This document shows, one piece after another, positions 35,018-43,786 of a stretch of DNA of 64,000 bases. The DNA comes from CAWIHA01 sp963835855. GTDB taxonomy: Bacteria; Acidobacteriota; Terriglobia; Bryobacterales; Bryobacteraceae. Each line of letters opens with the position of its first letter. Positions within the stretch are counted from its first letter, which is position 1. Position numbers and translations under genes: made by a program. The notes under the pieces are model-generated. The model was not told the origin of the DNA, did no database searches, and was given only the letters and a program-made list of their open reading frames with translations. Location: NCBI GenBank assembly GCA_963835855.1, contig CAWIHA010000034.1, positions 25,381-89,380 on the forward strand, given 5' to 3'.

Positions 35018-35764
35018 ATGACTGAAACGCATCCACACTACATCGAATTCCGCCACGTCTATAAGACGTTCGACACCCCGGTTTTAGTCGATGTCGGCTT
35101 TCATGTGGATGCGGGCGAGACGGTGGCCATCATCGGCCGGAGCGGCGTCGGCAAGTCCGTGACACTAGGGCACATCATGGGTTTTCTCAAGCCGGACCGC
35201 GGCCGTGTGATCGTGGCCTACGAAGATATCATGGACTATTCGGAATCCAAGCTGCGGCGTATTCGCACGAAGGTGACGATGGTGTTCCAGTCGGGCGCGC
35301 TGTTCGATTCGCTGACCGTCGCCGAGAACATCCTCTTCTCGCTCGAGCTGCGGCAGGATTACAACGAGGAGAACAAGCAGGATGTCGTTCGCGGGTTACT
35401 GAAGATGGTCGATCTGGCCGATTACGCCGATGCCTACCCTGCCGACATCTCGACGGGCTTCAAGCGCGCGGTCGCGATTGCGCGGGCGCTGGCTGCACAG
35501 CCCGAGTGCGTCCTTTACGACGAGCCCACCGTGATGGTCGATCCGATCATGTCGGACCACATGGCGAACCTCATGTTGCGGCTGAAGCACCAGTTGAAAC
35601 TGACTTCCATCGTTGTCACGCATGACCTGGACCTGATGCGGAAAGTGGCCGACAAGGTCGTGGTCCTGCATGACGGCCATGTGATTTTCTTCGGGCCGGC
35701 GGCGGACCTTGAGACCTCAGACCACCCTCACATCCAGGAGTTCCTGGCTCTGGATCGGGTATAA
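35018..35764 (+). CDS. MlaF-like ABC transporter ATP-binding protein, orphan
   Basis: This 248-residue ATPase has Walker A GRSGVGKS (40-47), Q-loop MVFQSGALFDSLTV, Walker B CVLYDEPT and the switch VVTHD. The overall pattern is that of MlaF/Ttg2A lipid transport ATPases. The signature motif is unusual: STGFKR replaces the normal SGGM-type sequence (145-150). The ATG at 35018 was chosen because the fold starts there; the frame extends upstream across the start of the divergent SLT gene. No permease (MlaE) or MCE protein (MlaD) lies beside it. Confidence 0.82.
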   Translation: MTETHPHYIEFRHVYKTFDTPVLVDVGFHVDAGETVAIIGRSGVGKSVTLGHIMGFLKPDRGRVIVAYEDIMDYSESKLRRIRTKVTMVFQSGALFDSLTVAENILFSLELRQDYNEENKQDVVRGLLKMVDLADYADAYPADISTGFKRAVAIARALAAQPECVLYDEPTVMVDPIMSDHMANLMLRLKHQLKLTSIVVTHDLDLMRKVADKVVVLHDGHVIFFGPAADLETSDHPHIQEFLALDRV

Positions 35765-35868
35765 GGCTCGCTCGCGCTCGCGGGTTGTGAAATTGAGGCT
35801 GCGGCGTTCGTGCTCCGGTGTGCCGCCGGTGATCGACGATCCATAGCCTACCCTGTACATCCCACCCC

Positions 35869-37122
35869 TTACTTCCTCCCGAACCAACCGCGCACCCTTT
35901 GCTTCAGGCGGGCGTAAAAGCTAGGGCGGGCTAGGGGGGATTCAGGCGCGAGAGCGCTGAGGCTCCGAGGATGCCCGGGCGGCGCGGTAGCGGGATGCGG
36001 CTCGATCCTCTCTTTATGCACCAGCACGACCCGGTAGTTCTTGCACACGTAGGTTTTGCGCCAGCGCGCTCCGCCCTGATCTTCTATCCTCAGTGAGAAG
36101 CTGGGGTAAGAACCCTCCTTCTTGCCGCCCGCCGGTTTTGCCGGGTGAGCTTCGACCGGGTAGAAGCCTTTGATACCGCCCTCGATGTGGGCCGTTTCGT
36201 AACGGTGCCGCCGGGTGTTCCATATGAAATAGCGGAAGCTGTCGAAGTCGTAGGGCTGGTCGGATTTGGAAATAGTGGTCCACAGCCAATCGTGTTTCGT
36301 CTGGCCCGCGTCGATCACCTCGGCCATGCTGAAGTAAGAGGTGATGCGGTGGCCCTCGGAATACTGCGCCACCTCGTCGGGGATGTTCATCTTCAGCATG
36401 CCGGTGAGAACCCAGCCCGCGCGGCCGTTCTTTAGGCGCACGAGCGTCCAGTCATCGACGGGGACGGGTTTAGGCGGCTCGGCTTCGGCGGGCGGCTGCG
36501 CGGACTCCGGCGGGCCGGTCTTCGACAGCTCAAGCCAGTTTTCGGGAAGCTTCGGCGCCGGCGGCATCGTGAGGCGCGGAATGCGCCCCGGCCGTTCTTG
36601 CGGCGTCTTTGCGTACTTGGGCCTGGAAGTCTGCGTGGGCAGGGCTCCTTTGGCATCGAGAGGGGCTCGCGGGCTGAGCTCGCGAGCTATGACATCGGCT
36701 GTCTCGCCTTCGCGGATGCGGTAGAAGCTCGGCGCCAGGCGGTTGGGCTCGGCATGCGCGTTCAGGGCTTCGTAGACGGTCGCCGCGCCTTGTGAGGGCA
36801 GCTTCTGCGCGGTCTGGGCGAGCTTGTTGAGCGCTGCCATCTGCTCGGCGCTCATGAGCTGGTGGACATCCGTCCACCCTTCGGCGCCGCCTATGGTGCG
36901 CACCTTGATGAAGCGTCGGCGGCGTTTGAGGATGAGCAGCCGGTCGCCGTGATTGACCGTAACCGATTCAGGCGAGCGCGGATCGACATCCATGTGCAGC
37001 TTGAGGGTGGCTGGTCCTGCGTAAGCCTCTCCAATAACCGATTCGTGCTCGGGCGATTCGGAGCAACCGCCCAGCACCAGCACAGAGCAGGCCAGGAGGA
37101 AGGCAGACAAGGCGCGGCACAT
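35869..37122 (-). CDS. predicted lipoprotein with two SH3-like segments
   Basis: The protein begins MCRALSAFLLACSVLVLGGC, a signal peptide with a lipobox cysteine, so it is likely lipid-anchored. One bacterial SH3-like region runs from about residue 40 to 85 (HGDRLLILKRRRRFIKVRTI, then GGAEGWTDVHQL) and another from about 215 to 245 (WTLVRLKNGRAGWVLTGML). The middle is proline-rich. The C-terminal third has a beta-rich domain (KSDQPYDFDSFRYFIWNTRR) that I do not recognise. The ATG at 37122 fits the signal peptide; an in-frame TTG at 37152 is less likely. Function unknown. Confidence 0.72.
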   Translation of the reverse strand: MCRALSAFLLACSVLVLGGCSESPEHESVIGEAYAGPATLKLHMDVDPRSPESVTVNHGDRLLILKRRRRFIKVRTIGGAEGWTDVHQLMSAEQMAALNKLAQTAQKLPSQGAATVYEALNAHAEPNRLAPSFYRIREGETADVIARELSPRAPLDAKGALPTQTSRPKYAKTPQERPGRIPRLTMPPAPKLPENWLELSKTGPPESAQPPAEAEPPKPVPVDDWTLVRLKNGRAGWVLTGMLKMNIPDEVAQYSEGHRITSYFSMAEVIDAGQTKHDWLWTTISKSDQPYDFDSFRYFIWNTRRHRYETAHIEGGIKGFYPVEAHPAKPAGGKKEGSYPSFSLRIEDQGGARWRKTYVCKNYRVVLVHKERIEPHPATAPPGHPRSLSALAPESPLARPSFYARLKQRVRGWFGRK

Positions 37123-37168
37123 GCCAGATGAGGGCAGCAATGTTTGCTGCAACTGTTAGTGTAACAGT

Positions 37169-37330
37169 ATGGATGGCCAACCGGTTCCGGCAGAAAAGCG
37201 TGGCGAATTCTACTGCCCGGCCTGCGCCCGGCCGGTGGAAGAACCGCTCGTGTGCGGCGATTGTCTCGCTCTCATCTGCCGGGAGTGCGGCACGCCGCTC
37301 GAGCGGGCGGACGAGCTTGGGTTGGGGTGA
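37169..37330 (+). CDS. zinc-ribbon microprotein
   Basis: A 53-residue frame from the ATG at 37169 to a TGA at 37328 contains three cysteine pairs: YCPAC, VCGDC and ICREC. Their spacing fits a double zinc ribbon or rubredoxin-like fold. It is divergent from the lipoprotein gene, with 46 bases between the start codons. After the TGA the same frame reads on for more than 20 codons with two further cysteines (GVCRDGAKECVRHDYAL), so the true gene may once have been longer. Role unknown; such small ribbons often bind nucleic acid or proteins. Confidence 0.6.
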   Translation: MDGQPVPAEKRGEFYCPACARPVEEPLVCGDCLALICRECGTPLERADELGLG

Positions 37331-37391
37331 GGCGTGTGCCGGGATGGCGCGAAGGAGTGCGTGCGCCACGACTACGCCCTCGTGGCGGAGA

Positions 37392-38300
37392 CTAGCCCCG
37401 CGGTGGCACGTACGTCCGCAGGAACCGAACGGGCCCATCGGTCGTGATCTCAAACGGCGCCGCGCTGGCCGGAACCAGCCAGACCTCGCCCGGCGCGAAG
37501 CGCCGCCCATCCATCTTGCCTGCGCCTTCAACCGAGATCAGCACATCGATGTGCTCCGGGGCTGGACAATACTTGATCCGCCCGTCAATCTCCATCGATT
37601 CCGCCGCGAAGTGCTCGCAGGATGCGAGGAGCCTGCGGCCGCCGGCGATGGAACGTGACGCAATAGGCCCGGGGTGGGGATTGAGGTTCGAGACCGCCAC
37701 GGCCTTCTCGAGGTGCAGTTCGCGCGGGCGGCCGTAATCGTAGAGGCGGTACGTGATGTCGCAGTTCTGCTGGATCTCGCACAGCGCCACGCCGGCGCCG
37801 ATGGCGTGCACGGTGCCGGGCGGCGACATGAAGGTGTCGCCCGCGCGCGCCGGAAACCAGCGGGCCAGACTTTCGATTACGCCCGAGAGCGAGACCTCGC
37901 GCAGGCGCGCGCGTGTAATCGGCTCGCGGAAGCCAAGGGCAATCATAGCGCCGGGCTCGGCGCGCAACACGTGCCACATCTCGGCCTTCCCATGCGTGCC
38001 TTCCCAGGCTGCTGCGTGCGCGTCATCCGGATGCACCTGGATCGAAAGCCGTTCAGAAGTGAAGATAAACTTCACCAGGATGGGGAACCGCTTGGATGTG
38101 CAGCCTGTGCCGAGCAACGCCGGCCCGAATTCGCGGATGAGGTCCGCGAGCCGGCGCCCGTCATCGGTCGAATTCTCGTCGAAGGCAAACCATACCTCGC
38201 CGATCTTCTTCGTCGTCGGGCGGAACCACGGCTCCAGGGCCGTCGCGCCCCAGATCTTTTCGCGGTAGGACGGAACGAGCCGCAGCGGCCGGAGGGTCAT
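37392..38300 (-). CDS. manA: class I mannose-6-phosphate isomerase
   Basis: The protein has the cupin-type type I phosphomannose isomerase core with zinc ligands in LSIQVHPDDAHA, then GKAEMWHVLRAEPGAMIALG and PPGTVHAIGAG. It interconverts fructose-6-phosphate and mannose-6-phosphate, supplying GDP-mannose for glycans. At 302 residues it is shorter than E. coli ManA and matches the compact form. It is translationally coupled to the aminotransferase gene upstream (ATGA overlap at 38297-38300). Confidence 0.88.
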   Translation of the reverse strand: MTLRPLRLVPSYREKIWGATALEPWFRPTTKKIGEVWFAFDENSTDDGRRLADLIREFGPALLGTGCTSKRFPILVKFIFTSERLSIQVHPDDAHAAAWEGTHGKAEMWHVLRAEPGAMIALGFREPITRARLREVSLSGVIESLARWFPARAGDTFMSPPGTVHAIGAGVALCEIQQNCDITYRLYDYGRPRELHLEKAVAVSNLNPHPGPIASRSIAGGRRLLASCEHFAAESMEIDGRIKYCPAPEHIDVLISVEGAGKMDGRRFAPGEVWLVPASAAPFEITTDGPVRFLRTYVPPRG

Positions 38301-39487
38301 CGGAACAACTTTGTGATGAAATTGTGCATCCGGTCAAGCCCGCGCTCCAGGTCGCCCATCGACGTGGCATAGGAGATCCGCACGTGCCGCTCCGTGCCGA
38401 ACGCCTCGCCGGGCACAACGGCGACGCGCTCCTTCTGTAGCAGCCGCTCGGCAAACTGCAGCGTATCCTGGACACCCTTCTCGCTCAGCGCGCAGCCGAC
38501 ATTCGGATACGCGTAAAAGGCGCCCTTAGGCTCGGCGCAAGTGACGCCCGGAATCTGCCGCAACCGGGCGACCACAAAATCGCGCCGCCGCCGGTACTCC
38601 GCGAGCATCGTATCCACGGAATCCTGCGGCCCGGCGAGCGCCTCAATCGCCGCCTTCTGCGAAATGGAGGTCGGGTTCGAGGTCGAATGGCTTTGCAGCT
38701 TGATGACTGCCTGGACGATCGGTTCGGGGCCCAGCGTGAAGCCGACGCGCCAACCCGTCATAGCGTAAGTTTTTGACAGCGAGCCCGCCACGATCACCGT
38801 CTCTTTCCCGCCGGGCAGCGAAGCGGCGGAAAACGGAGAGCCGTCATAGAGGAAGCGGCAATAGCACTCGTCCGCCAGCACGTAAATGCCGCGCCGCGCC
38901 GCCAGCTCCACGATGCTCGCAAATTCCTCGGGGCCGACGACAGCGCCGCTCGGATTCGCCGGCGAGTTAACGATGACGAGCTTGGTACGCTCTGTCAGGT
39001 GCGGTTCGATCATCGAGGCGGTCACGGTGAAGCCGCTCTGCTCGTCCGTGTTCACGAAGACGCACTTGCCGCCGGCATAGTTCACGACGTCTTTGAAAGT
39101 CACCCAGTAGGGAACCGGGATGATGACCTCGTCGCCCGGCTCGATTAGCACCTGCATCAGGTTGAAGATGGCGTGTTTCCCGCCTACCGAGACGACGCAC
39201 TCAGGCTCCGTGTAGGCCGTGCCAAAATCCGCCGCGTGCCGCCGGCAGATGGCCTGCCTCAGCTCCGGCGTGCCGCCCGCCGCCGTGTACTTCGTGAAGT
39301 TGTCTTCGATCGCCCGGATCGCCGCGCGCTTCACGTTTTCCGGGGTCGGGAAGTCCGGCTCGCCAGCGCCGAAATCCACCACATCGTAGCCCTCGCGGCG
39401 CAAGCGGTCTGCTTGGCTCGCCACGCGCATCGTCGCTGATACGCTGATGCGCGAAATCCTCTCGGACAGCTCCCCAGTTTGTAGCAT
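38297..39487 (-). CDS. aspC: class I/II aspartate aminotransferase
   Basis: This PLP enzyme has the family N-terminus SERISRISVSATMRVASQA and GAGEPDFPTPENV. The Schiff-base lysine is in SLSKTYAMTGWRVGF, and the phosphate- and carboxylate-binding arginine region follows in HVRISYATSMGDLERGL. It transfers amino groups between aspartate or prephenate and 2-oxoglutarate. The ATG at 39487 is preferred; a GTG at 39514 would overlap coaD. It forms a unit with coaD upstream and manA downstream. Confidence 0.9.
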   Translation of the reverse strand: MLQTGELSERISRISVSATMRVASQADRLRREGYDVVDFGAGEPDFPTPENVKRAAIRAIEDNFTKYTAAGGTPELRQAICRRHAADFGTAYTEPECVVSVGGKHAIFNLMQVLIEPGDEVIIPVPYWVTFKDVVNYAGGKCVFVNTDEQSGFTVTASMIEPHLTERTKLVIVNSPANPSGAVVGPEEFASIVELAARRGIYVLADECYCRFLYDGSPFSAASLPGGKETVIVAGSLSKTYAMTGWRVGFTLGPEPIVQAVIKLQSHSTSNPTSISQKAAIEALAGPQDSVDTMLAEYRRRRDFVVARLRQIPGVTCAEPKGAFYAYPNVGCALSEKGVQDTLQFAERLLQKERVAVVPGEAFGTERHVRISYATSMGDLERGLDRMHNFITKLFR

Positions 39488-39494
39488 GCGCTTG

Positions 39495-39998
39495 CTATGC
39501 GCCCCTTGAGACACGATTTTTCAGTCGCACCTCCACGACAGGTGGCACCAGCCCCGAAATGTTCCCGCCCAGCCCGACCACTTCCTTCACCACCCGCGAG
39601 CTGATGAATGAATACGCCTCGCCGGCCATGAGGAAGACCGTTTCGATCGCCGGGCATAGCCGCCGGTTCATCAGCGCCATTTGCAGCTCGTACTCGTAAT
39701 CCGAGATGGCGCGGATGCCGCGTAGGATCACGGTGGCCCGCTTGGCCGCCGCGTAGTTGACGAGCAGCCCGTCGAACGAATCGACTTCGACGTTCGGGTA
39801 CCTGGCGACAACTTCCCGCAGCATCTCCATCCGTTCCTGGATGGTGAACAGCGGCTGCTTGCTCTCATTACTTAGAATCGCGACGATCATCCGGTCGCAA
39901 AGCTTCAGGCCGCGTTCAATCAGGTCGAGATGGCCGTTTGTGATCGGATCAAATGAGCCGGGATAAATGGCAACCACGCTGCTGGATTTCGAAGCCAA
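39495..39998 (-). CDS. coaD: pantetheine-phosphate adenylyltransferase
   Basis: The enzyme transfers AMP from ATP to phosphopantetheine, the fourth step of coenzyme A synthesis. AIYPGSFDPITNGHLDLIER contains the T-x-G-H nucleotidyltransferase motif, and SFISSRVVKEV the second. The start is uncertain. The longest frame begins with a GTG at 40010. A TTG at 39998 has an AGGTGA ribosome-binding site eight bases ahead, and a GTG at 39977 would start right at the fold (VAIYPGS). The TTG is preferred for its ribosome-binding site. The C-terminus stops 7 bp before the aminotransferase ATG. Confidence 0.9.
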   Translation of the reverse strand: MASKSSSVVAIYPGSFDPITNGHLDLIERGLKLCDRMIVAILSNESKQPLFTIQERMEMLREVVARYPNVEVDSFDGLLVNYAAAKRATVILRGIRAISDYEYELQMALMNRRLCPAIETVFLMAGEAYSFISSRVVKEVVGLGGNISGLVPPVVEVRLKNRVSRGA

Positions 39999-40146
39999 CT
40001 GGTGTCTCACCTTTCACGCCGGGGGTTGTTATCGTTTTGATTCTAACCGATTCGTGCTGGAGGAATGCCATCAGCCCACTTGGATGGAAAAGGCTGCCGC
40101 CAGGATAGCGCTTCGGGGCCGACCACCGCAGGCCAAGCCGTAGCCG

Positions 40147-40204
40147 GGGCGCACGCCCCTTAGTCCACTCTCAGGACACCACCCTGAAAAGGGGTAGTGC
40201 GCCC
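40147..40204. repeat. long inverted repeat between coaD and the HIT gene
   Basis: Arms GGGCGCACGCCCCTT (40147-40161) and AAGGGGTAGTGCGCCC (40189-40204) pair with one bulge and one mismatch around a 27-base loop. The 217-base gap holds no gene. The element could terminate or stabilise HIT transcripts on the minus strand, but no T run is seen. Confidence 0.45.
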
Positions 40205-40227
40205 GCGATGGCGCGCGATACCGGCGC

Positions 40228-40713
40228 TCACTCCGCCTTCCCCCAGGCCTTCCGCAGCTTCGCGTAGGTCGCCGCCAGGTCTTCGGGCAGTACGCGCGTC
40301 TCGCCCGTCACGGTCATGAAATTCGAGTCTGCGTGCCAGCGTGGAACGACATGCATGTGGATATGCCCCGCCACGCCCGCCCCGGCGCACTCGCCGAGGT
40401 TCATTCCGATGTTGATGCCCTTGGGCCGGTAGACAGCGCCGAGATGCCGCTCGGCTGCGCGCGCCAACTCGATCATTTCCGTCAGGGTATCCACAGCGGC
40501 CTCCGCCAGCGTCGCAACGTGCTCGTAAGGAGCGATCATGACGTGTCCGCTCGTGTATGGGAACAGGTTCAAGATGACGAAATTCCGCTTGCCCCGGTAG
40601 ACGATATAACTCGACTCGTCCGGCCCGGCCGCTGCCTTGCAGAAGATGCACTCATCGGCCGGCGAGGCCTCGCTGACGTAGCGATATCGCCACGGACTCC
40701 AGAGGTAATCCAT
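40228..40713 (-). CDS. HIT-family hydrolase/transferase
   Basis: The protein has the histidine triad HIHMHVVPRW (117-126) with active-site histidines and an N-terminal cysteine pair CIFC that may bind zinc. MDYLWSPWRYRYVSE at its start is typical of the Ap4A-phosphorylase-like HIT branch found in actinobacteria and Acidobacteria. It would cleave or transfer nucleotides linked to phosphate or amine. It lies 16 bp after the HU gene in the same direction. Confidence 0.85.
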   Translation of the reverse strand: MDYLWSPWRYRYVSEASPADECIFCKAAAGPDESSYIVYRGKRNFVILNLFPYTSGHVMIAPYEHVATLAEAAVDTLTEMIELARAAERHLGAVYRPKGINIGMNLGECAGAGVAGHIHMHVVPRWHADSNFMTVTGETRVLPEDLAATYAKLRKAWGKAE

Positions 40714-40729
40714 GTGGAACCGGCAGTGA

Positions 40730-41056
40730 TTAGAGAGCCGGCGGAACTTGGGTGGCAGGCGGCGTGGCCGGCGCCGGCGCCGAGCCGTTCACGAGGTCCT
40801 TCAGCTCCTTGCTGGGCTTGAAGAACGGAATGCGCTTGGCGGGCACGTCCACGCGTGTGCCGGTTTTCGGATTACGGCCGATACGGGGCTGCCGCTGGCG
40901 GGTGCGAAAGCTGCCGAAGCCGCGGATCTCGATCTTCTCCCCGGTCCGCAGTGCGCGGACGATGCTGTCAAAAATGGTCTCGACAATCACTTCCGAATCC
41001 TTGCGACTCATCTCGACCACTCGGGAAACTTCTTCGATTAGTTCCGCCTTTGTCAT
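40730..41056 (-). CDS. HU/IHF-family DNA-binding protein
   Basis: The 108-residue protein begins MTKAELIEEVSRVVEMSRKD and has GEKIEIRGFGSFRTRQRQPR, followed by GRNPKTGTRVDVPAKRIPFF, the DNA-bending arm with its intercalating proline. The first 90 residues match HU/IHF; a short proline/alanine tail is added. The arrangement downstream of rpsA parallels ihfB (himD) of E. coli, favouring an IHF-like role. Confidence 0.93.
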   Translation of the reverse strand: MTKAELIEEVSRVVEMSRKDSEVIVETIFDSIVRALRTGEKIEIRGFGSFRTRQRQPRIGRNPKTGTRVDVPAKRIPFFKPSKELKDLVNGSAPAPATPPATQVPPAL

Positions 41057-41136
41057 AATTTCCTTGCTCTCCTCGTGCCGGGAAGCGGCTCACTGGACGG
41101 GCAAACGAACGCACGTCCTGCGGGGAATACCGCAAG

Positions 41137-42876
41137 CTATGATTGCGATCGGGCTTCCCCTTGCCCTTTCAGATTCATGACCTCTTCGATGGTCATCGTA
41201 GCAGCCTCGGCGCGGCGCTGGTACTCTTCCAGCCTGGTCCGCTCTTCGTCTTCGCCGAGCGCCCGGATGCTCAGGCCAATCTTTTTCTCCGCCTCGCTCA
41301 TTTTGATGATCTTGAAATCGTAGTCCTGGCCGATCGTGAGCGGCGGCTCGTCCTTTTTCTTCTCGGCCGCGGCCGGGATTTCCGAATTATGGCACAGACC
41401 TTCCACCCCCTCGGCCAGTTCCACAAACACGCCGAAGTTCGCGGCGCGGCAAGCGCGGCCGCGCACCGTATCGCCGCTCTGGTGCGAGCGGAAAAACAGT
41501 TCCCATGCGTCGGGCTGCAACTGCTTGATGCCTAATGAGAGGCGCCGTGCGGCGGCGTGGATATTCAGCACTACGGCCTGCACAAGTTGGCCCTTCTTGA
41601 GGACTTCCGAGGGGTGCTTGAGGTGCTTGGTCCAGGAAACGTCGGAAATATGGACCAGGCCGTCGATGCCTTCTTCGATTTCGATGAACGCGCCGAAATC
41701 GGTCAGCTTGCGCACGCGCCCCTCGACTACCGAGCCCACGCTGTATCGCTGCTCGACCGTGGTCCACGGGTCTGCCTCGAGTTGCTTGATGCCAAGTGAG
41801 ATGCGCCGCTCCTTCGGTTGGACTGCGAGCACGACCGCTTCCACCTGGTCGCCGGGCTTGACCACCTTGGAAGGATGCTTCATGCGGCGCGACCATGTCA
41901 TTTCGGAGATGTGGATCAGCGCCTCGACGCCCGGCTCCAACTCGACAAAGGCCCCGTAATCCGTCACGCTGACAACGCGCCCGAGCACGCGGCTGTTGAC
42001 CGGGTAACGCTCGGCCACGCTCTCCCAGGGGTCGGGCGCCAGCTCCTTGAGACCGAGCGAGACGCGCTCCTTTTCGTGGTCGAACTTCAGCACTTTGACC
42101 GTGATTTCTTGTCCGACGCTCACGATCTCCGAGGGATGATTAACCCGTCCGTAGGACATATCGCTCACGTGCAGCAGGCCGTCGATGCCGCCGAGGTCGA
42201 CGAAAGCCCCGTACTCAGTCAGGTTTTTCACCACGCCGGTGACGACGGTGCCTTCCCGCAGCATCTCGAGCGTCGCATGCTTGCGCGAATTCAGCTCTTG
42301 TTCCAGCGCGAGCTTGCGCGAGACCACGACATTCCCCCGGCGCCGGTTCACTTTGACGATCTTGACCGGGATGTTCTGCCCGACCAGCGCATCCAGATTG
42401 TGAACCGGCCGGACGTCCACTTGCGAGCTCGGCATAAACGCTTTCACGCCGACATCAACGGACAGGCCGCCTTTGACGCGGCCGAGCACGTGGCCGGAAA
42501 CGAGCAGGCCCTCGCGGTGCGCTTGATCCAGGTTGTTCCAGGAGCGCAGACGGCTGGCCTTCTCGTGCGAGAGCAGGACGTAGCCTTCGGGTTCAGGGCC
42601 GTGGCGATCGATCATCACATCGATCGTGTCGCCAGGCTGGATCGCGACATGACCGTCAACTTGGGGAAACTGTTCGATCGGGACCAGGCCTTCCGATTTA
42701 TAGCCGAAATCGACGATCACTTCGGTCTCGGTGACTTTCAGAACCCGGCCCTCCAGAAGCTCCCCCTCCGAAGGTGGTGCAAAATGGCTGTAGTCCTCAA
42801 GCAGGTGCTTGTAGTCTTCCTCGGGTTGGGAAGGTTGTTGAGGTCTCAAGGACGGCTCATCTTGCATGCTGGCCAT
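41137..42876 (-). CDS. rpsA: 30S ribosomal protein S1
   Basis: Six S1 (OB-fold) domains are visible as repeats of the form G-x-V-x-x-x-x-x-(F/Y)-G-A-F-V-(D/E): LTEYGAFVDLGGIDGLLHVS, VTDYGAFVELEPGVEALIHI and LTDFGAFIEIEEGIDGLVHI among them. S1 brings mRNA to the 30S subunit. The ATG at 42876 is preferred because GGAG lies eight bases upstream of it. A strong promoter lies about 180 bases further up (43058-43086). The HU gene follows by 80 bp. Confidence 0.95.
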   Translation of the reverse strand: MASMQDEPSLRPQQPSQPEEDYKHLLEDYSHFAPPSEGELLEGRVLKVTETEVIVDFGYKSEGLVPIEQFPQVDGHVAIQPGDTIDVMIDRHGPEPEGYVLLSHEKASRLRSWNNLDQAHREGLLVSGHVLGRVKGGLSVDVGVKAFMPSSQVDVRPVHNLDALVGQNIPVKIVKVNRRRGNVVVSRKLALEQELNSRKHATLEMLREGTVVTGVVKNLTEYGAFVDLGGIDGLLHVSDMSYGRVNHPSEIVSVGQEITVKVLKFDHEKERVSLGLKELAPDPWESVAERYPVNSRVLGRVVSVTDYGAFVELEPGVEALIHISEMTWSRRMKHPSKVVKPGDQVEAVVLAVQPKERRISLGIKQLEADPWTTVEQRYSVGSVVEGRVRKLTDFGAFIEIEEGIDGLVHISDVSWTKHLKHPSEVLKKGQLVQAVVLNIHAAARRLSLGIKQLQPDAWELFFRSHQSGDTVRGRACRAANFGVFVELAEGVEGLCHNSEIPAAAEKKKDEPPLTIGQDYDFKIIKMSEAEKKIGLSIRALGEDEERTRLEEYQRRAEAATMTIEEVMNLKGQGEARSQS

Positions 42877-43057
42877 GGCCAAGTCTCCGGGACAACCAAA
42901 TCTATCCACGCTTTGCAATTCAGCGGGCCCGGCTTCTCTGGCCTGAGCCGGGACATCGGCGCGCCATGGGTATCGTCAAGATGTGAAACTGGGAGCAACT
43001 TCGTCTACCGCATGGACCCCGTCACCGACAAATCGTTGATAGATCAGTACTTTAGAA

Positions 43058-43086
43058 ATATTACCGGACGCGGTTCCCGTTGTCAA
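43058..43086 (-). promoter_or_regulatory. strong sigma-70-like promoter of rpsA
   Basis: On the minus strand a perfect -35 TTGACA (43081-43086), a 17-base spacer and TAATAT (43058-43063) give one of the best promoter matches in the window. The leader before the rpsA ATG is about 175 bases. Confidence 0.7.
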
Positions 43087-43292
43087 CCGGGGGGAATTCG
43101 CTTCCAACGGCACACAAAACCAGTTCGCCGGATTCTCTGTTGCTCGCACGCGTCGAGGACGCCCGTGGCAGAGGTGGGCCATCAGAAAAGCGGGCGTGGA
43201 GTTGGCAAGGCACGCATCGCTCGAATAAGGGGTCGCAACATTACTTTTAGGAGGCGGGGACGCCCACCCACTTCCACCACGGCTAGGGTGGA

Positions 43293-43321
43293 TTGCCCGC
43301 CCTCCAGCCTTCCCGTACAAT
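43293..43321 (+). promoter_or_regulatory. promoter of the tRNA-rpmG-secE-nusG cluster
   Basis: TTGCCC (43293-43298), a 17-base spacer and TACAAT (43316-43321) end 20 bases before tRNA-Gly. The GC-rich sequence between the -10 box and the tRNA (GGATGGGCGGGCC) would be a stringent-type discriminator, which is usual for stable RNA promoters. Confidence 0.6.
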
Positions 43322-43341
43322 CAAGGATGGGCGGGCCGCGA

Positions 43342-43416
43342 GCGGGAGTAACTCAATGGTAGAGTCACAGCCTTCCAAGCTGTTGGTTGCGGGTTCGATT
43401 CCCGTCTCCCGCTCCA
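43342..43416 (+). tRNA. tRNA-Gly (anticodon TCC)
   Basis: The acceptor GCGGGAG pairs with CTCCCGC. The anticodon loop reads CTTCCAA with anticodon TCC, and the T-loop GTTCGATTC is canonical. CCA is encoded. It is the first tRNA of the cluster. Confidence 0.95.
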
Positions 43417-43577
43417 TATCCTCAGCCGCGGGCTGCGGCAGCAGACTGCCTCACCGCGGGTGCTAACCGCGGCAAGCGGCTGCTGCGAGCGGCGGCACGT
43501 CGCTCGCAGCGGGAAATGCTTGCGCGTCGGCTCATGGAGAGCGATCCAGGTTTTTGCTATAGTAGTCGTTTCCTCTT

Positions 43578-43650
43578 GCTGGCGTAGCTCAGTTGGTAGA
43601 GCATCTGATTTGTAATCAGAGGGTCGGGGGTTCAAATCCCTCCGCCAGCT
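43578..43650 (+). tRNA. tRNA-Thr (anticodon TGT)
   Basis: GCTGGCG pairs with CGCCAGC, the anticodon loop contains TGT in TCTGATTTGTAATCAGA, and the T-loop reads GTTCAAATC. No CCA is encoded. A possible separate promoter (TGGAGA, 17 bases, TATAGT) lies at 43535-43563. Confidence 0.95.
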
Positions 43651-43686
43651 TCGGCGAATTCCGCTGGCCTCCAGCGGTGGAGTTGC

Positions 43687-43775
43687 GGACGGGTGGCCGA
43701 GTGGTTAATGGCAGCAGACTGTAAATCTGCCGCCCCTTGCGGGCTACGGAGGTTCGAATCCTCCCCCGTCCACCA
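43687..43775 (+). tRNA. tRNA-Tyr (anticodon GTA)
   Basis: GGACGGG pairs with CCCGTCC. The loop ACTGTAAAT carries GTA, and a long variable arm (CCGCCCCTTGCGGGCTACGG) marks the class II structure. CCA is encoded. Confidence 0.95.
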
Positions 43776-43786
43776 GAAGTTTTCGA

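Larger units (their letters stand above)
42877..43341. other. 465-base gap between rpsA and the tRNA cluster
   Basis: The gap holds the rpsA leader and promoter on the minus strand and the tRNA-cluster promoter (43293-43321) on the plus strand. I see no gene between them. Confidence 0.6.

Noticed and set aside
41818..43362. 514-residue plus-strand frame opposite rpsA
   Set aside because: Antisense of rpsA extended into the intergenic gap; the composition is antisense-like and it runs into tRNA-Gly.
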